Origin: Gammaproteobacteria bacterium | GTDB taxonomy: Bacteria > Pseudomonadota > Gammaproteobacteria > Pseudomonadales > Azotimanducaceae | NCBI GenBank assembly: GCA_018666555.1 | Contig: JABIZD010000035.1 | Location: forward strand, 1-61,565 | Length of the DNA: 61,565 bases | Reading direction: 5' to 3' | Shown here: positions 16,705 through 27,556 of the stretch, piece by piece | How the letters are laid out: each line of letters begins with the position of its first letter | Numbering within the stretch: position 1 is the stretch's first letter | Notes under the pieces: model-generated | Seen by the model: only the letters and a program-made list of their open reading frames with translations | Told to the model about the DNA's origin: nothing | Database searches by the model: none | Translations under genes and position numbers: made by a program

Positions 16705-17181
16705 ATGAGTAACACAGGAATCAAGAAAAACCGTCGCTACGTTCCCGATTTAGTCAGGGATATTGCTACCTGTGATGCTAATTTTATTAAATTGCAGCAA
16801 CTTTTCCCTGCTATGGATAAACAGGATGAGCTTGAATTCGGGTTGGCTGGACCCTCCGAAGAAATCGCTTTAGTGAAGCTTTCCGTTATTGAGCGATGTC
16901 CTTACACGACTTGTTTGCAAGTTGAGATAAGCGGAGATAGATTGCTGCCGGAATGGATGCGGTTACCGAGCCTGGAAGTAAGAATTTATCATGATTTGGC
17001 GACTGCGGAAGTGATACGTTTTGATCATCATCGATCGATTCGGCAGCGCTACGAACAGCCTAATCCAGACATGCATTTACCTGATGAGAAGTCTCAGATA
17101 AATTGTTTCCTGGGAGAGTTACTGGCGCAGTGCCTGAGTAGTGGCCTGGCAATAAACCCACTGCCAATTTGCGCTTCCTGA
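16705..17181 (+). CDS. yqiB: DUF1249 family protein YqiB
   Basis: 158-residue cytoplasmic protein of unknown function. Typical DUF1249 stretches are visible: KKNRRYVPDL at the start, CDANFIKLQQLFP, and LEVRIYHDLATAEVI followed by PNPDMHLPDEKSQINCFLGELL. In many gammaproteobacteria this gene sits in the nudF-yqiB-cpdA-parE neighbourhood; here parE follows directly (195-bp gap) while nudF and cpdA are absent. ATG start, preceded by a weak ribosome-binding site. Confidence 0.88.
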   Translation: MSNTGIKKNRRYVPDLVRDIATCDANFIKLQQLFPAMDKQDELEFGLAGPSEEIALVKLSVIERCPYTTCLQVEISGDRLLPEWMRLPSLEVRIYHDLATAEVIRFDHHRSIRQRYEQPNPDMHLPDEKSQINCFLGELLAQCLSSGLAINPLPICAS

Positions 17182-17376
17182 TATCCCTTAGTTTCGTTTA
17201 ACGTTATACTCTAACGCCATCGAGTTTTAGTAAACAAGGTGGGTGATCCTACTTGATGATAGTCAGTCGAATCATCTGTACAGGCAAAGTTTGCGGTTCC
17301 GTTTTAGTACTTCGGCATCGAAGTATTTGTCTCTGTCCAAATATTTTCTAGTCAATAAGAGTGGTTTAATTTAGCT

Positions 17377-19275
17377 ATGGCAGGTTCCTATCAAGCAGAT
17401 TCAATAGAAGTTTTAGAAGGTCTTGAACCGGTTCGGAAAAGACCCGGTATGTATACAGATACAAGCAGGCCTAACCATCTGGCTCAGGAAGTCATTGACA
17501 ATTGTGTGGATGAAGCCTTGGAAGGCTATGCCTCCGAGATTCGAGTTACGCTCCGGGCTGATGGTTCGATGTCAGTCAGCGACAATGGTCGAGGTATGCC
17601 AGTCGATACACATAAAACAGAAAAGGTTTCAGGGGTTGAACTGATTTTAACGCGGCTACACTCCGGTGCGAAATTTAATAACGACAATTATAAATTTTCA
17701 GGAGGACTTCATGGGGTTGGGGTATCAGTGGTCAATGCACTCTCAGAAAGCTTCGAAGTTTTTATTAAGCGAGATGGCAAATTGCACCATATGGCTTTTC
17801 AGGGAGGAGAAAAAAAATCCGAGTTAACGGTTAAGGACAGTATCAATAAACGTAATACCGGTACCCTTATTAACTTTCGGCCTAATCCTTTATATTTCGA
17901 TTCACCCAGGTTTTCTGTCACCCGGCTGAAACACCTGCTACGGGCCAAAGCAGTGCTCTGCCCAGGACTAAGAGTTTTTTTTACAGATGATTCGGCGGAT
18001 GAAACCGAGCGACAATTTGAATGGCATTATGAATCTGGTCTTGAAGACTATCTTCTTGCTGAGCTTCGTGGATATGAGTTGTTACCTTTGCTGCCTTTTA
18101 CTGGTTCAATGGAAGGTAAGGAAGAAGCTGTTGATTGGGCTGTCCAGTGGTTACCGGAAGGTGGCACGATTATTACCGAAAGCTATGTCAATCTGATTCC
18201 CACCGGGCAAGGCGGCACTCACGTAAATGGCCTCAGGTCAGGCTTGCTTGAGGCACTGCGCGAATTCTGTGAATTCCGTAATCTCGTGCCACGTGGCTTA
18301 AAAATTTCCGGAGAAGATATCTGGGAACGCTGCTGCTATGTGCTTTCTGCCAAGATGCTTGATCCACAATTTTCCGGGCAGACGAAAGAACGACTCAATA
18401 GCCGGCAGATAGTCGCGTTCATCTCTAATGCTGTCAAAGATAGTTTCAGTCTGTGGCTTAACCACCATGTTGAAGATGGAGAGAAACTAGCTGAGATGGC
18501 TATTTTAAATGCTCAGAGCCGTTTGAGGGCAGGCAAGAAAATAGCGAGGAAAAAGGTCACCACCGGTCCGGCTCTTCCCGGGAAACTGACCGATTGTTCC
18601 TGTCAGGACGCCATGCAAGGAGAACTGTTTCTTGTTGAAGGTGACTCAGCTGGCGGGTCGGCTAAACAGGCCAGAGACCGTGAAACCCAGGCAATCATGC
18701 CCCTCAAAGGTAAAATTCTGAATACCTGGGAGGTAGATTCCGCAGATATCCTAGCTTCTCAGGAAGTTCATGATATCTCGGTTGCTTTGGGTATTGACCC
18801 TGGTTCAAGGGATTTGACGGGTCTGCGCTATGGCAAGGTATGTATTCTAGCCGATGCCGACTCGGATGGCCTGCATATCTCCAGTTTGCTGATTGCCTTG
18901 TTTGTAAGGCATTTCCCCGCTTTAGTGTCAGAGGGTCATGTATATGTTGCCATGCCACCTCTTTATCGTGTGGATGTTGGCAAAGAAGTGTTTTACGCCC
19001 TGGATGAAAGCGAACGACAATCTATTCTCGATCGTATCGAGAGCCAGAAAATGAAAGGCAAAGTTGCAGTGCAGCGATTCAAAGGATTGGGAGAAATGAA
19101 TGCGCTGCAACTAAGGGAGACTGCTATGGCAGTTGATACAAGGCGCCTTGTGCGGTTGAAAATCGATGATGAAGACCTGGCCAATGAACTGCTTGATATG
19201 CTGTTGTCGAAAAAGCGCGCCTCGGACAGAAAATCCTGGCTTGAAAGCAAGGGCGATCGAGCCGAGATAATTTAA
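17377..19275 (+). CDS. parE: DNA topoisomerase IV subunit B
   Basis: ATPase subunit of topoisomerase IV, which decatenates daughter chromosomes; acts as ParC2ParE2. The 632-residue length fits. The GHKL ATP site shows [11 protein letters not shown] (N42), SDNGRGMP (D69) and GGLHGVG (109-115). The TOPRIM domain has EGDSAGG (E421) and DADSDG (D493) for metal binding. It is followed after 17 bp by parC, so both subunits are made from one message. The ParE-type length without the extra GyrB insert separates it from gyrB. Confidence 0.96.
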   Translation: MAGSYQADSIEVLEGLEPVRKRPGMYTDTSRPNHLAQEVIDNCVDEALEGYASEIRVTLRADGSMSVSDNGRGMPVDTHKTEKVSGVELILTRLHSGAKFNNDNYKFSGGLHGVGVSVVNALSESFEVFIKRDGKLHHMAFQGGEKKSELTVKDSINKRNTGTLINFRPNPLYFDSPRFSVTRLKHLLRAKAVLCPGLRVFFTDDSADETERQFEWHYESGLEDYLLAELRGYELLPLLPFTGSMEGKEEAVDWAVQWLPEGGTIITESYVNLIPTGQGGTHVNGLRSGLLEALREFCEFRNLVPRGLKISGEDIWERCCYVLSAKMLDPQFSGQTKERLNSRQIVAFISNAVKDSFSLWLNHHVEDGEKLAEMAILNAQSRLRAGKKIARKKVTTGPALPGKLTDCSCQDAMQGELFLVEGDSAGGSAKQARDRETQAIMPLKGKILNTWEVDSADILASQEVHDISVALGIDPGSRDLTGLRYGKVCILADADSDGLHISSLLIALFVRHFPALVSEGHVYVAMPPLYRVDVGKEVFYALDESERQSILDRIESQKMKGKVAVQRFKGLGEMNALQLRETAMAVDTRRLVRLKIDDEDLANELLDMLLSKKRASDRKSWLESKGDRAEII

Positions 19276-19292
19276 ATCATCAGGAACAACTT

Positions 19293-21545
19293 ATGAGTGA
19301 TCTTATTGGGCCCGACTCTACTGAATCCCAGTCGTTAGCGGAATTTACTGAAAGCGCCTACTTAAACTATGCAATGTACGTTATCAATGATCGTGCTTTG
19401 CCTCATATTGGCGATGGTTTGAAACCCGTTCAGAGAAGAATTATTTACGCTATGTCAGAACTTCGCTTGAACGCGGATGCCAAATATATGAAGTCTGCAA
19501 GGACCATTGGCGATGTGATTGGCAAATATCATCCGCATGGTGACTCGGCCAGTTATGAAGCAATGGTGCTCATGGCGCAGCGATTCACTTATCGATACCC
19601 GTTGGTTGACGGGCAGGGTAACTGGGGATCTCCGGATGATCCAAAATCCTATGCTGCGATGCGCTATACAGAATCAAAATTGACTCGATACGCTGAAGTT
19701 TTACTGACGGAATTAGGTCAAGGTACGGTCGATTGGGCGACTAATTTCGATGGCACCATGGAAGAGCCATTGTCGTTGCCTGCAAGATTGCCGAACCTGC
19801 TACTGAATGGCGGGACTGGAATTGCTGTTGGGATGGCGACTGATATTCTGCCTCATAACTTAAATGAAGTAGTTAGTGCCTGTTTGAGACTTCTGGATCA
19901 ACCCAGTGCGACAACGGCCGAGCTGATGGAACATGTTCAGGGCCCTGATTTCCCCAGTGGTGCCGAAATTGTTTCCTCGGTCGAGGAAATCAGACAAGCC
20001 TATGAAACGGGTCGAGGCTCGGTGCGGGCAAGGGCGATCTATGAAGTTGAAGAAAATGACATCGTTATTACAGCGCTTCCCTATCAGGTATCCGGAACCA
20101 AAGTACTCGAGCAGATCGCGGCGCAAATGCAGGCAAAGAAGTTACCTATGGTTGCTGACCTTCGAGATGAATCAGACCATGAGAATCCGACTCGAATTGT
20201 TGTTATTCCCAGAAGTAACCGGGTTGATAAGACTCAGTTGATGAGTCATCTTTTTGCCAGTACCGATCTGGAGAGAACCTATCGTGTCAATATGAACGTT
20301 ATTCAGCTCAACGGCCGGCCCGGTGTTTGCTCTTTGAAAAAATTGTTGACGGAATGGCTGGCTTATCGATCTGACACAGTTATCAGGCGTCTTCAGTACC
20401 GTCTCGAAAAAATTCTCGATCGTTTGCATATTCTTGAAGGCTTGCTGGTTGCTTTCCTGAATATTGATGAAGTCATCAATATTATTCGCACTGAGGATAA
20501 GCCCAAGCAGGTCTTGATGGCTCGTTATGACCTGTCTGAGCGGCAGGCCGATGCCATACTCGATATTCGATTGCGACAGTTAGCTAAACTCGAAGAACAG
20601 AAGATACGCGGTGAGCAGGCAGAACTTAGTGCCGAACGGGTTGACCTGGAAAAAACCATCGGTTCAAAGGCCAGGTTGAAGACTCTTGTTAAGAAAGAGT
20701 TGACCGAGGATGCCAAGGTCTATGGTGATAGTCGCCGCTCACTGATTGTTATCAGACAGGAAGCCCAGGCCTTCACTGAGCGAGAATTATTGTCGAGTGA
20801 ACCCGTGACGGTTGTGTTGTCACAGAAAGGCTGGGTGAGGGCTGCCAAGGGTCATGAAATCAAGGGTGAAGAGCTAAGTTACCGTACAGGTGATGAATTT
20901 CTGGTGATGGCACATGGCAAGTCGGATCAGGATGCTGTTTTCTTCGACTCAAAGGGCCGAACCTATGCATTACCTGCACACAATCTAGCCTCGGCTCGAG
21001 GCCAGGGAGAACCGCTCACGGGCAAAGTAAATCCACCGCCAGGAGTCCATTTCATTGGCTTACTGTTGGGGGAACGTGGAGGTCGTTACCTGGTAGCCAG
21101 TGATGCCGGTTATGGGTTTGTCGGCCGGCTCGAAGATATGATCAGTAAGAATAAGGCCGGCAAGGCCTTCTTAAGAACGCCTCAAGACTCCGTTGCTTTG
21201 CAGCCAGTCCCGGTGTTTGATCGAGAAAACGATTTTATAGCCGCCTTTACCAGCCAAGGTAGACTGCTTATTTTCCCGGTGAAAGACCTTCCCGAACTGG
21301 CCAAGGGCAAAGGTAATAAAATTATTAATATTCCCGCAGCGGATGTCCGAAATCGGTTCGAGACCATGTCTTATCTTGTTGCTTTCGGTGAACGCGACAC
21401 GCTGATGGTGTTATCAGGTAAGCGCCATATTAACCTTACCATGAAGGAGTTAGCCCATTATAAAGGTGAAAGGGCTCGACGTGGCTTGAAACTGCCTCGG
21501 GGATTTCAGAAAGTGGATGGTGTCACGCTGATTCGCAAGAGTTGA
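19293..21545 (+). CDS. parC: DNA topoisomerase IV subunit A
   Basis: Breakage-reunion subunit of topoisomerase IV, 750 residues. The catalytic Tyr is Y125 in [10 protein letters not shown], preceded by R124. The quinolone-resistance region reads [12 protein letters not shown], with the usual Ser (S85) and Glu (E89), so no target-site resistance substitution is seen there. The C-terminal half encodes the beta-pinwheel DNA-binding domain with degenerate GyrA-box-like repeats, shorter than in GyrA, as expected for ParC. ATG with AGGAACA upstream, 17 bp after parE. Confidence 0.96.
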   Translation: MSDLIGPDSTESQSLAEFTESAYLNYAMYVINDRALPHIGDGLKPVQRRIIYAMSELRLNADAKYMKSARTIGDVIGKYHPHGDSASYEAMVLMAQRFTYRYPLVDGQGNWGSPDDPKSYAAMRYTESKLTRYAEVLLTELGQGTVDWATNFDGTMEEPLSLPARLPNLLLNGGTGIAVGMATDILPHNLNEVVSACLRLLDQPSATTAELMEHVQGPDFPSGAEIVSSVEEIRQAYETGRGSVRARAIYEVEENDIVITALPYQVSGTKVLEQIAAQMQAKKLPMVADLRDESDHENPTRIVVIPRSNRVDKTQLMSHLFASTDLERTYRVNMNVIQLNGRPGVCSLKKLLTEWLAYRSDTVIRRLQYRLEKILDRLHILEGLLVAFLNIDEVINIIRTEDKPKQVLMARYDLSERQADAILDIRLRQLAKLEEQKIRGEQAELSAERVDLEKTIGSKARLKTLVKKELTEDAKVYGDSRRSLIVIRQEAQAFTERELLSSEPVTVVLSQKGWVRAAKGHEIKGEELSYRTGDEFLVMAHGKSDQDAVFFDSKGRTYALPAHNLASARGQGEPLTGKVNPPPGVHFIGLLLGERGGRYLVASDAGYGFVGRLEDMISKNKAGKAFLRTPQDSVALQPVPVFDRENDFIAAFTSQGRLLIFPVKDLPELAKGKGNKIINIPAADVRNRFETMSYLVAFGERDTLMVLSGKRHINLTMKELAHYKGERARRGLKLPRGFQKVDGVTLIRKS

Positions 21546-21567
21546 AACCGTTAGGTTCGTTTAGAGC

Positions 21568-21586
21568 GAAACCATCAGGTTTTTTT
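21568..21586 (+). terminator. Rho-independent terminator after parC
   Basis: GAAACC-ATCA-GGTTTT forms a short stem (with one G-T pair) that runs directly into a T tract, 23 bases after the parC stop. The stem is short but position and T-run support termination of the parEC message. Confidence 0.55.
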
Positions 21587-21605
21587 GTGCCTGTTCGAGT
21601 CGGCG

Positions 21606-22664
21606 TCAGCTGATGTTGTGCTCAGATTCCTGGTCAGACCGCGCTTGCAGGGTAAACAGTTCGATGTCTGAAGCCATGGGAGAGTGGAACGGCTTGATGT
21701 CGTAGTGGCTGAAGATCGAAGCCATGGCGGCCTCAGTGGTTTCACTTGTCTTCTGCGTCAATTCGTCATAAACCGATTTGCTGATTAAAGGCTTGCCGGG
21801 GCTCAGAGAGGCCAGATACCGAACGCGCTTTTTAATGTCTTCATGGTCTTCAAACAGGCCTTGTGACAGAGCCATTTTAGCCTGCAGCCGACCTTCAGAT
21901 GTAGACACCAGTTGCTCAATAAAACGGGTAAACTCAAGGCAGTTGGGGAGGTGTTGGTCTGAGCGGAAATGCACCTCGTATTCACCGCTTGTTAATTCAA
22001 AAAGATTACCTTGCAGTGCCTGGCATTGTTTTACTATTTCCTGGTCAGGGATAAGACGCTGGGGGGTTAATTTCATTGCCAATAAGGAACAGGAAAGGCT
22101 CGCCTGCATTGAAGCATGGATAGTCTTGTTAGTTTCATTTGCAGCTGGTTTAGGACGAGACTGACCTGTGACCCAAAGCATCAGAAAGTCTCCGAAGAAG
22201 TAAGCCAGAGTGCAAACCAAGGTGATGAGGAGGCTGTATACGAAGACTGAACTCCATAAAATGAGAGCCAGAAAGCCGGAATTTGGTGTATCTTCGAACT
22301 CCACCACCAAACGACCTAGAGATTCCGTTTGGGAACTGATCTCTGCCGTCAGGCGGGTTGAACTGGATTGAGCCAGGCCGCTTTGGGCCAGTAATCTGTT
22401 TTGTGGATCATAGATAGCGGCTAAAGAAATATGGGGTTCATGGGACAGATCATCGACCATCACATTCAGAGACAACAGGTCACGCTTGGCCAGGTAATCA
22501 GCAGCAACCCGTGCAATTTGATTGGCAGCACTTTGATGCAGTTTCTTATTTTTGATATCCAGTGTATCGGAAGGAAGTATCAGAATTCCGGCAACTGTTA
22601 TGACAGCGCTGATGATCAGGGGCGTTGTCAGGGCAGCCAGAAGTCTTAATCGAGATTCAAGCAT
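21606..22664 (-). CDS. Smp/YtjB-like membrane protein
   Basis: Inner-membrane protein of unknown function. From the ATG at 22664 it begins MLESRLRLL and has a first membrane segment at about residues 10-30, a periplasmic domain of about 100 residues and a second membrane segment (ILWSSVFVYSLLITLVCTLAYFF), then a soluble C-terminal part. This topology and the divergent position next to serB are those of E. coli Smp (YtjB). The frame is open to a TTG at 22751, which would leave only about 23 bp before serB, so the shorter start is preferred; neither has a good ribosome site. The assignment rests mainly on topology and synteny. Confidence 0.65.
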   Translation of the reverse strand: MLESRLRLLAALTTPLIISAVITVAGILILPSDTLDIKNKKLHQSAANQIARVAADYLAKRDLLSLNVMVDDLSHEPHISLAAIYDPQNRLLAQSGLAQSSSTRLTAEISSQTESLGRLVVEFEDTPNSGFLALILWSSVFVYSLLITLVCTLAYFFGDFLMLWVTGQSRPKPAANETNKTIHASMQASLSCSLLAMKLTPQRLIPDQEIVKQCQALQGNLFELTSGEYEVHFRSDQHLPNCLEFTRFIEQLVSTSEGRLQAKMALSQGLFEDHEDIKKRVRYLASLSPGKPLISKSVYDELTQKTSETTEAAMASIFSHYDIKPFHSPMASDIELFTLQARSDQESEHNIS

Positions 22665-22774
22665 AATAAATAAGGCCAGCATTCCAGGCTCGGAGTATAG
22701 CGCATTCCATCTAGTGACTGTTCGCAGTTGTATTAATAAGGGATAATACAATTCCTGTCACATAGATACGATTC

Positions 22775-23980
22775 ATGAATAATCTAGCACTGATCAATAT
22801 CACCGGGAAAGATAAGCCGGGATTGACGGCTTTAGTGACTGCAATACTAAGTGAGATGGATGTGACCATACTCGATATTGGTCAAGCCGTTATTCATGAT
22901 TATCTGAATTTAGGAATTCTTACAGAACTAACCAAACCAACTGAGGTACTTCTACAGCGTATACAGGCTGATATCGAACAAGCTGGATTGAGTATTAATA
23001 TTAATTCGGTTGATCAGGCCCACTATTCGCAATGGGTCGCACAGCAGGGCCGACGTCGTACTATTCTGACGCTGCTCGCCAGGAAGATCAAAGCCAGTCA
23101 TGTTGCAGCGGTGTCTAAGATGATCGTTCAGCATAATTTGAATATAGATAAGATCACTCGACTCTCAGGCAGAATCCCACTTCAGGATGACCAGAAAACA
23201 ACTCGAGCCTGCGTAGAGTTTTCACTCAGAGGAGAGCCGTCTCTTGATTTTCGTGAGAATTTAATCGCTTTGGCCGGTCGGCTTGATATCGATATAGCAG
23301 TTCAGGAGGATGGTATCTTCAGGAGGCATCGACGGTTGATTGCTTTTGATATGGATTCCACTCTGATAGATACCGAGGTCATCGACGAATTAGCGTTAGC
23401 CGCCGGTGTCGGTCAGCAAGTCTCTGAGATAACAGAGAGAGCCATGAGTGGAGAATTGGATTTTCAGGAAAGTCTGCGCCAGAGAGTCAGCTTTTTGGCT
23501 GGATTACCCGTGCAAACCCTATCTGAAATTGCCCAGCAATTACCGTTGACGGAAGGAGTCGAAGTCCTGTTTCCAGCATTGAAAACCCTGGGTTATAAAA
23601 CTGCCATAATCTCAGGAGGGTTCAGCTATTTTGGTAATTTCCTGAAAGCCAAGTTAGGGGTTGATTATGTATACGCAAATGAGCTTTCCATCATTGATGG
23701 AAAGCTGACTGGTGAAGTTGTCCGGCCAGTGGTTGACGCACAAGCAAAAGCAGACATCCTCTCTGAATTAGCTGGAAAAGAAGGGATTGCCATGGAACAG
23801 ACTATTGCTGTGGGTGATGGCGCTAATGATATCGAAATGCTAGCAGCCGCGGGATTGGGCATTGCCTACCATGCTAAGGCAATCGTTCGTGATAGCAGCG
23901 ATCATGCTATTTCTCAATTGGGTCTTGATAGTATTCTCTTCCTGTTAGGAATCAGCGATAGAGAGCATGATAATCACTAA
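22775..23980 (+). CDS. serB: Phosphoserine phosphatase
   Basis: Last step of L-serine synthesis, hydrolysing O-phospho-L-serine. The 401-residue protein has two N-terminal ACT-like domains (about residues 1-90 and 95-175) and a C-terminal HAD phosphatase. The nucleophile and general acid are D192 and D194 in FDMDSTLID; motif II is IISGGF and motif III/IV is GDGANDIEML. The ACT domains imply feedback by an amino acid, probably serine. It is transcribed away from the Smp-like gene. Confidence 0.94.
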   Translation: MNNLALINITGKDKPGLTALVTAILSEMDVTILDIGQAVIHDYLNLGILTELTKPTEVLLQRIQADIEQAGLSININSVDQAHYSQWVAQQGRRRTILTLLARKIKASHVAAVSKMIVQHNLNIDKITRLSGRIPLQDDQKTTRACVEFSLRGEPSLDFRENLIALAGRLDIDIAVQEDGIFRRHRRLIAFDMDSTLIDTEVIDELALAAGVGQQVSEITERAMSGELDFQESLRQRVSFLAGLPVQTLSEIAQQLPLTEGVEVLFPALKTLGYKTAIISGGFSYFGNFLKAKLGVDYVYANELSIIDGKLTGEVVRPVVDAQAKADILSELAGKEGIAMEQTIAVGDGANDIEMLAAAGLGIAYHAKAIVRDSSDHAISQLGLDSILFLLGISDREHDNH

Positions 23981-24209
23981 TAGGGTGCGACCAGATTGAG
24001 CTGGCTCTAGAACACAGGTTACTAAAGTCAGTGTCATTGAAGGGTGGGTGCTAGCCTGGCGAGTGTCTCAAGTAGTGTTGCCGAAGTGCAGTTGAGAGTC
24101 AGTCTTCGGGGCGGTAGTTGAGGCAGAGGCAGGTTACTGGGGTTGATGCAATGAATTTGAAGGATATTGCCTGTATTATGTGGTGCAGACAAATGAGGAA
24201 CCTGGAATT

Positions 24210-24785
24210 ATGGCTAGTTTTTCTACTAATGAATTTAAATCAGGACTTAAGGTTCTGCTTGAAGGAGAGCCCTGCAGTATTGTTGAAAATGAATTTGTAA
24301 AGCCTGGCAAAGGCCAGGCTTTTAATCGGGTTAAGCTTAAAAACCTGAAAAGCGGAAGAGTCTGGGAACGGACTTTCAAATCTGGTGAATCGCTCGAGGG
24401 AGCTGATGTCATGGAATACGATATGGAATATCTGTATACCGATGGCGAGTATTGGCACTTCATGCGAACCGATGGCAGTTACGAGCAGTTGGCAGCGGAT
24501 AAAGCTGCAGTTAGTGATGCCATGCAATGGCTGAAGGAAACTGAGAAATGTACTGTCACCCTCTGGGATGAAGTACCGATTCTCGTGATTGCGCCAAACT
24601 TTGTTGAACTTGAAGTTGCTGAAACCGATCCCGGGCTTAAGGGCGATACCGCCAGTGGAGGCTCTAAACCAGCAACCTTGACCACCGGCGCAGTCGTTAA
24701 GGTCCCTTTGTTCATCAACATCGGAGAAATCGTTCGGGTCGATACTAGAACCGGAGAATATCAAGGTAGAGGCAAAAGTAGCTGA
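24210..24785 (+). CDS. efp: Translation elongation factor P
   Basis: EF-P relieves ribosome stalling at polyproline stretches. The 191-residue protein starts at ATG 24210 ([10 protein letters not shown]), with GAGGA about 12 bases upstream; a frame beginning further upstream adds residues unlike the family. The modified lysine is K34 in [10 protein letters not shown], the hallmark of the EpmA/beta-lysine subgroup. [19 protein letters not shown] and the [15 protein letters not shown] segment are the domain II/III signatures. The modifying enzyme EpmA is encoded 3 bp downstream, so substrate and enzyme are co-expressed. EpmB is not seen in the window. Confidence 0.96.
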   Translation: MASFSTNEFKSGLKVLLEGEPCSIVENEFVKPGKGQAFNRVKLKNLKSGRVWERTFKSGESLEGADVMEYDMEYLYTDGEYWHFMRTDGSYEQLAADKAAVSDAMQWLKETEKCTVTLWDEVPILVIAPNFVELEVAETDPGLKGDTASGGSKPATLTTGAVVKVPLFINIGEIVRVDTRTGEYQGRGKSS

Positions 24786-24788
24786 ACC

Positions 24789-25757
24789 ATGAAACAGTGG
24801 CGGGCCCAGCCCTCGTGGCAAGCACTTCAAGCACGTGATCGACTCAATCGGGTTATCAGGGCATTTTTTCAGGAAAGAGGCGTGACTGAAATCAGTACGC
24901 CAGTACTTGGCTGGAGAGGTTCGCCCGATTGTCATTTGCAGAGTATGGAAGTCCTCATCGAGGACGATCGACACTTTCTCCAGACCTCGCCTGAATTTGC
25001 TATGAAACGAGTTTTGGCAACCTATGGGCAGGCAATATTCCAAATCTGTCCTGCTTTTCGACAAGCTGATCAGGGCCGATTGCATAATCCTGAGTTTTCT
25101 ATATTGGAGTGGTATCAGCCAGAATTTGAATTAGGCGATTTGATGAAAGAGGTTCTGGCCCTGATTAGAAGCCTGCCCGATGGCAAGACTGACTGGACCC
25201 AAGAACCCAGCCAAGTATCCTACAGGGAATCGTTTTTGACTGAATTTGGCGTCGACCCAAATATCGTCCCGATAGCTGAACTTAAAAGTCTCATTCAAGA
25301 AACTACCCAGCAGGAGGTGAATCATCTTGGGGATTTTGATGATGAAATGGAGCGCTCCGACTGTCTTGATTATCTCTTTTCTGAATGTATTGTAGCCAAA
25401 TTTTCAGGACTGACCTGGGTGGTTGATTTCCCTGTTTGCCAGGCTGCAATGGCAGAGGTCGATGAGGCAGGACAGACGGCCAGGCGATTTGAGTTATATG
25501 TCCAAGGAATTGAACTTGCCAATGGCTACCAGGAACTAACCGATGCAATCGCTATGCAGTCGCGATTTGAGCAGTGGAATCAATATAGAGTTAATCGGGG
25601 CCTGCCTCGTATGGACATTGACCAGCGATTGTTATCAGCGGTTTCCGAGTTACCGAGAACATCTGGTGTTGCAATGGGCCTTGATCGTTTGATGATGGTG
25701 TGGCAGGAAGCAGAAAATATAGCTGAGGTTATGCCCTTTGTTTGGCCGGTAAGCTAG
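24789..25757 (+). CDS. epmA: EF-P-(R)-beta-lysine ligase EpmA
   Basis: Class II lysyl-tRNA-synthetase paralogue (GenX/PoxA/YjeA) that attaches (R)-beta-lysine to Lys34 of EF-P. The 322 residues contain the class II motifs, QTSPEFAMKRVL, FQICPAFRQADQGRLHNPEFSILEW split over motif 2, and the motif 3 GVAMGLDRLMM, but no tRNA anticodon-binding domain, as expected. It follows efp with a 3-bp gap. EpmB (lysine 2,3-aminomutase) must be elsewhere if the pathway is complete. Confidence 0.95.
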   Translation: MKQWRAQPSWQALQARDRLNRVIRAFFQERGVTEISTPVLGWRGSPDCHLQSMEVLIEDDRHFLQTSPEFAMKRVLATYGQAIFQICPAFRQADQGRLHNPEFSILEWYQPEFELGDLMKEVLALIRSLPDGKTDWTQEPSQVSYRESFLTEFGVDPNIVPIAELKSLIQETTQQEVNHLGDFDDEMERSDCLDYLFSECIVAKFSGLTWVVDFPVCQAAMAEVDEAGQTARRFELYVQGIELANGYQELTDAIAMQSRFEQWNQYRVNRGLPRMDIDQRLLSAVSELPRTSGVAMGLDRLMMVWQEAENIAEVMPFVWPVS

Positions 25758-25764
25758 CACTAGG

Positions 25765-26571
25765 TTAAAGCTCAAGATTCTCCCCTACCCTTAATTTATC
25801 ACCCGAGCAGACACGCCAGTCAGTGCGCCAGTTGGTTATCAAAATTACCGTTGACCCTAGTAGGAACCGGCCGGCTTCATGGCCCTGCTCAACCATGTAC
25901 TGGTCGAACGATTCCTGGATTGTGCACCCGGCTTTATAAGGGCTGCTGTTCCATACCGCCTGCATGGCGGCAACAATCATCGCACCCACCATGACCATAA
26001 TCAGCTCGCCCTGGGCAGTGCTGAGTCGGAAAACGAGACGCTCATTACGGGTAAACAGGCCATCAATGTGCTCAGTTGTTGCGGCATTAACAGAGTACAA
26101 GTCCCCCGGTATGTAGTGGCTGGATCGTAACTGGCCGTTACAAGGGAAATGAACCCGGTGATAATCGTGCGGCGCCAAATATACGGTCAGGTAGCTGCCA
26201 TTGCAGAACTGATCAGATATCTGGTCACCCACGAGAGCATCAAGTTTATAATATATGCCTTTAGCCTGGATTAATTGTCCGGCCTCCAAGTGACCTGATG
26301 CTGAGACTAGCCCATCAGCGGGGGAACTGAAGCGCCCGGTGGTGGGTCGGCAGCCGGGTCTGAGCTCTCGCGAGAAGAAGTCGTTAAAGCTGGTGTAGGC
26401 CATTGGGTCAGGTCGCGCTGCTTCCTGCCAGTTAATTTTGTAAAAAGCACAGAAAGTATTAATCAGAATTGTTTTTAACCAAACAGTGTTTGTAGCCGCA
26501 GCGAAGCCTATCAGTCTAGATATCAAGTGTTTGGGCAAGAGTCTCTGACAGTTTGCGAATAGCCAGTTCAT
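25765..26571 (-). CDS. psd: Phosphatidylserine decarboxylase proenzyme
   Basis: Makes phosphatidylethanolamine at the inner membrane. The 268-residue proenzyme carries the LGST self-cleavage site at residues 238-241, where cleavage before S240 creates the pyruvoyl group, and the conserved SPADG (D86) and DYHRVH (H138, H141) residues of the cleavage/decarboxylation triad. The ATG overlaps the stop of the upstream rhodanese gene (ATGA). The 3' end converges with epmA with only 7 bp between the stops. Confidence 0.95.
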   Translation of the reverse strand: MNWLFANCQRLLPKHLISRLIGFAAATNTVWLKTILINTFCAFYKINWQEAARPDPMAYTSFNDFFSRELRPGCRPTTGRFSSPADGLVSASGHLEAGQLIQAKGIYYKLDALVGDQISDQFCNGSYLTVYLAPHDYHRVHFPCNGQLRSSHYIPGDLYSVNAATTEHIDGLFTRNERLVFRLSTAQGELIMVMVGAMIVAAMQAVWNSSPYKAGCTIQESFDQYMVEQGHEAGRFLLGSTVILITNWRTDWRVCSGDKLRVGENLEL

Positions 26572-27368
26572 ATACTTTCCACGGGTGTGGTCGCATCGTT
26601 ACCCCATTCAGACCAGGAGCCATGATAGCCTTGAATTGAGTAGCCCAGGTACTTTCCAGCGAAGTAAGTCAATCCAGAACGGTGATGACTCTGGCAATGC
26701 GTTATAACGTGTTTATCTGCGCTGATACCGTGCAAATGCAGTAGTGAATGGAGATCTTTTCTCAGGCAAAGGTGATTTTCTCGGTCCATTAACATCTGCC
26801 AGTCAAGGTTAATGGCCCCGGGTATATGACCTCCTCGGGCCGCATATTTAGTAACCCCGGCGAACTCTTCGGGTGATCGAGCATCCCAGATAACAGTGTT
26901 ATCCTGCTGCATCTTGTCAAGAATATCAGCGATTTCGGCAATGGGTTCCCGGTGAATCGTTAATTTGACGCTACTGGCTTGAGCAATGGGCTGTTCTGTT
27001 TGCAGTGGTCTGTTCTCCCCTCGCCAGGCAATTAAACCACCGTCTAGTAAAGACGCGCTGCCATGGCCGATGACGTCGAGAGTCCAGATGAACCGGCCAG
27101 CCCAGCCGCCGCCTTCATCGTCATAGACAACCAGGTGTTTTTTATCGGTATAACCTATCCGGGAAAATAATTGTTCCAATTTCTCTAAACTGGGAAGACG
27201 TCCTGCTGCTGGAGGAATACCGGCAACCAATTCGCTTGGAGACACATGGATGGCGCCCGGTATATGACCCTGATTGTAGTTTTCGTCATGACATAAATCG
27301 ACAATCAGCAGATTTTCATCGTTAAGGTGAGATTGCAGAGAGGGGGTATCAATTAATAAGGGTAGCAT
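26568..27368 (-). CDS. Two-domain rhodanese (thiosulfate/3-mercaptopyruvate sulfurtransferase)
   Basis: 266-residue sulfurtransferase with two rhodanese domains. The N-terminal one (about 1-120, DLCHDENYNQGHIPGAI) is structural, the C-terminal one carries the active-site Cys C225 in THCQSHHRSGL. The loop differs from CRxGxR of classical rhodaneses and CGSGVTA of mercaptopyruvate enzymes, so the donor is uncertain. It is co-transcribed with psd through an ATGA overlap, an arrangement also found in Pseudomonas (rhdA-psd). Confidence 0.88.
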   Translation of the reverse strand: MLPLLIDTPSLQSHLNDENLLIVDLCHDENYNQGHIPGAIHVSPSELVAGIPPAAGRLPSLEKLEQLFSRIGYTDKKHLVVYDDEGGGWAGRFIWTLDVIGHGSASLLDGGLIAWRGENRPLQTEQPIAQASSVKLTIHREPIAEIADILDKMQQDNTVIWDARSPEEFAGVTKYAARGGHIPGAINLDWQMLMDRENHLCLRKDLHSLLHLHGISADKHVITHCQSHHRSGLTYFAGKYLGYSIQGYHGSWSEWGNDATTPVESI

Positions 27369-27556
27369 GGTGTTTATTCTTCAAAAGATGCAGTTTACCT
27401 TAAGCTGACAAGAAAGATGAGTATAGTCTGGGTCTACAGGATGCGGTTATGCGAGATCAGTAATGGGATTTGAGTTTGGCCGGGCTATCGTATTTTTGGA
27501 CCAGAAGGGTTTTAATAGGAAAGTGAATTTATTATTTAAAAAGTGGTTTTCAAACT

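Noticed and set aside
24240-25085. 281-codon open frame on the minus strand opposite efp and epmA
   Set aside because: It lies wholly antisense to two well-supported genes, has no family motif and no ribosome site; a shadow frame.
27369-27556. Missing rsgA between orn and psd as a sign of rearrangement
   Set aside because: rsgA placement varies among gammaproteobacteria; its absence here is not evidence of disruption.
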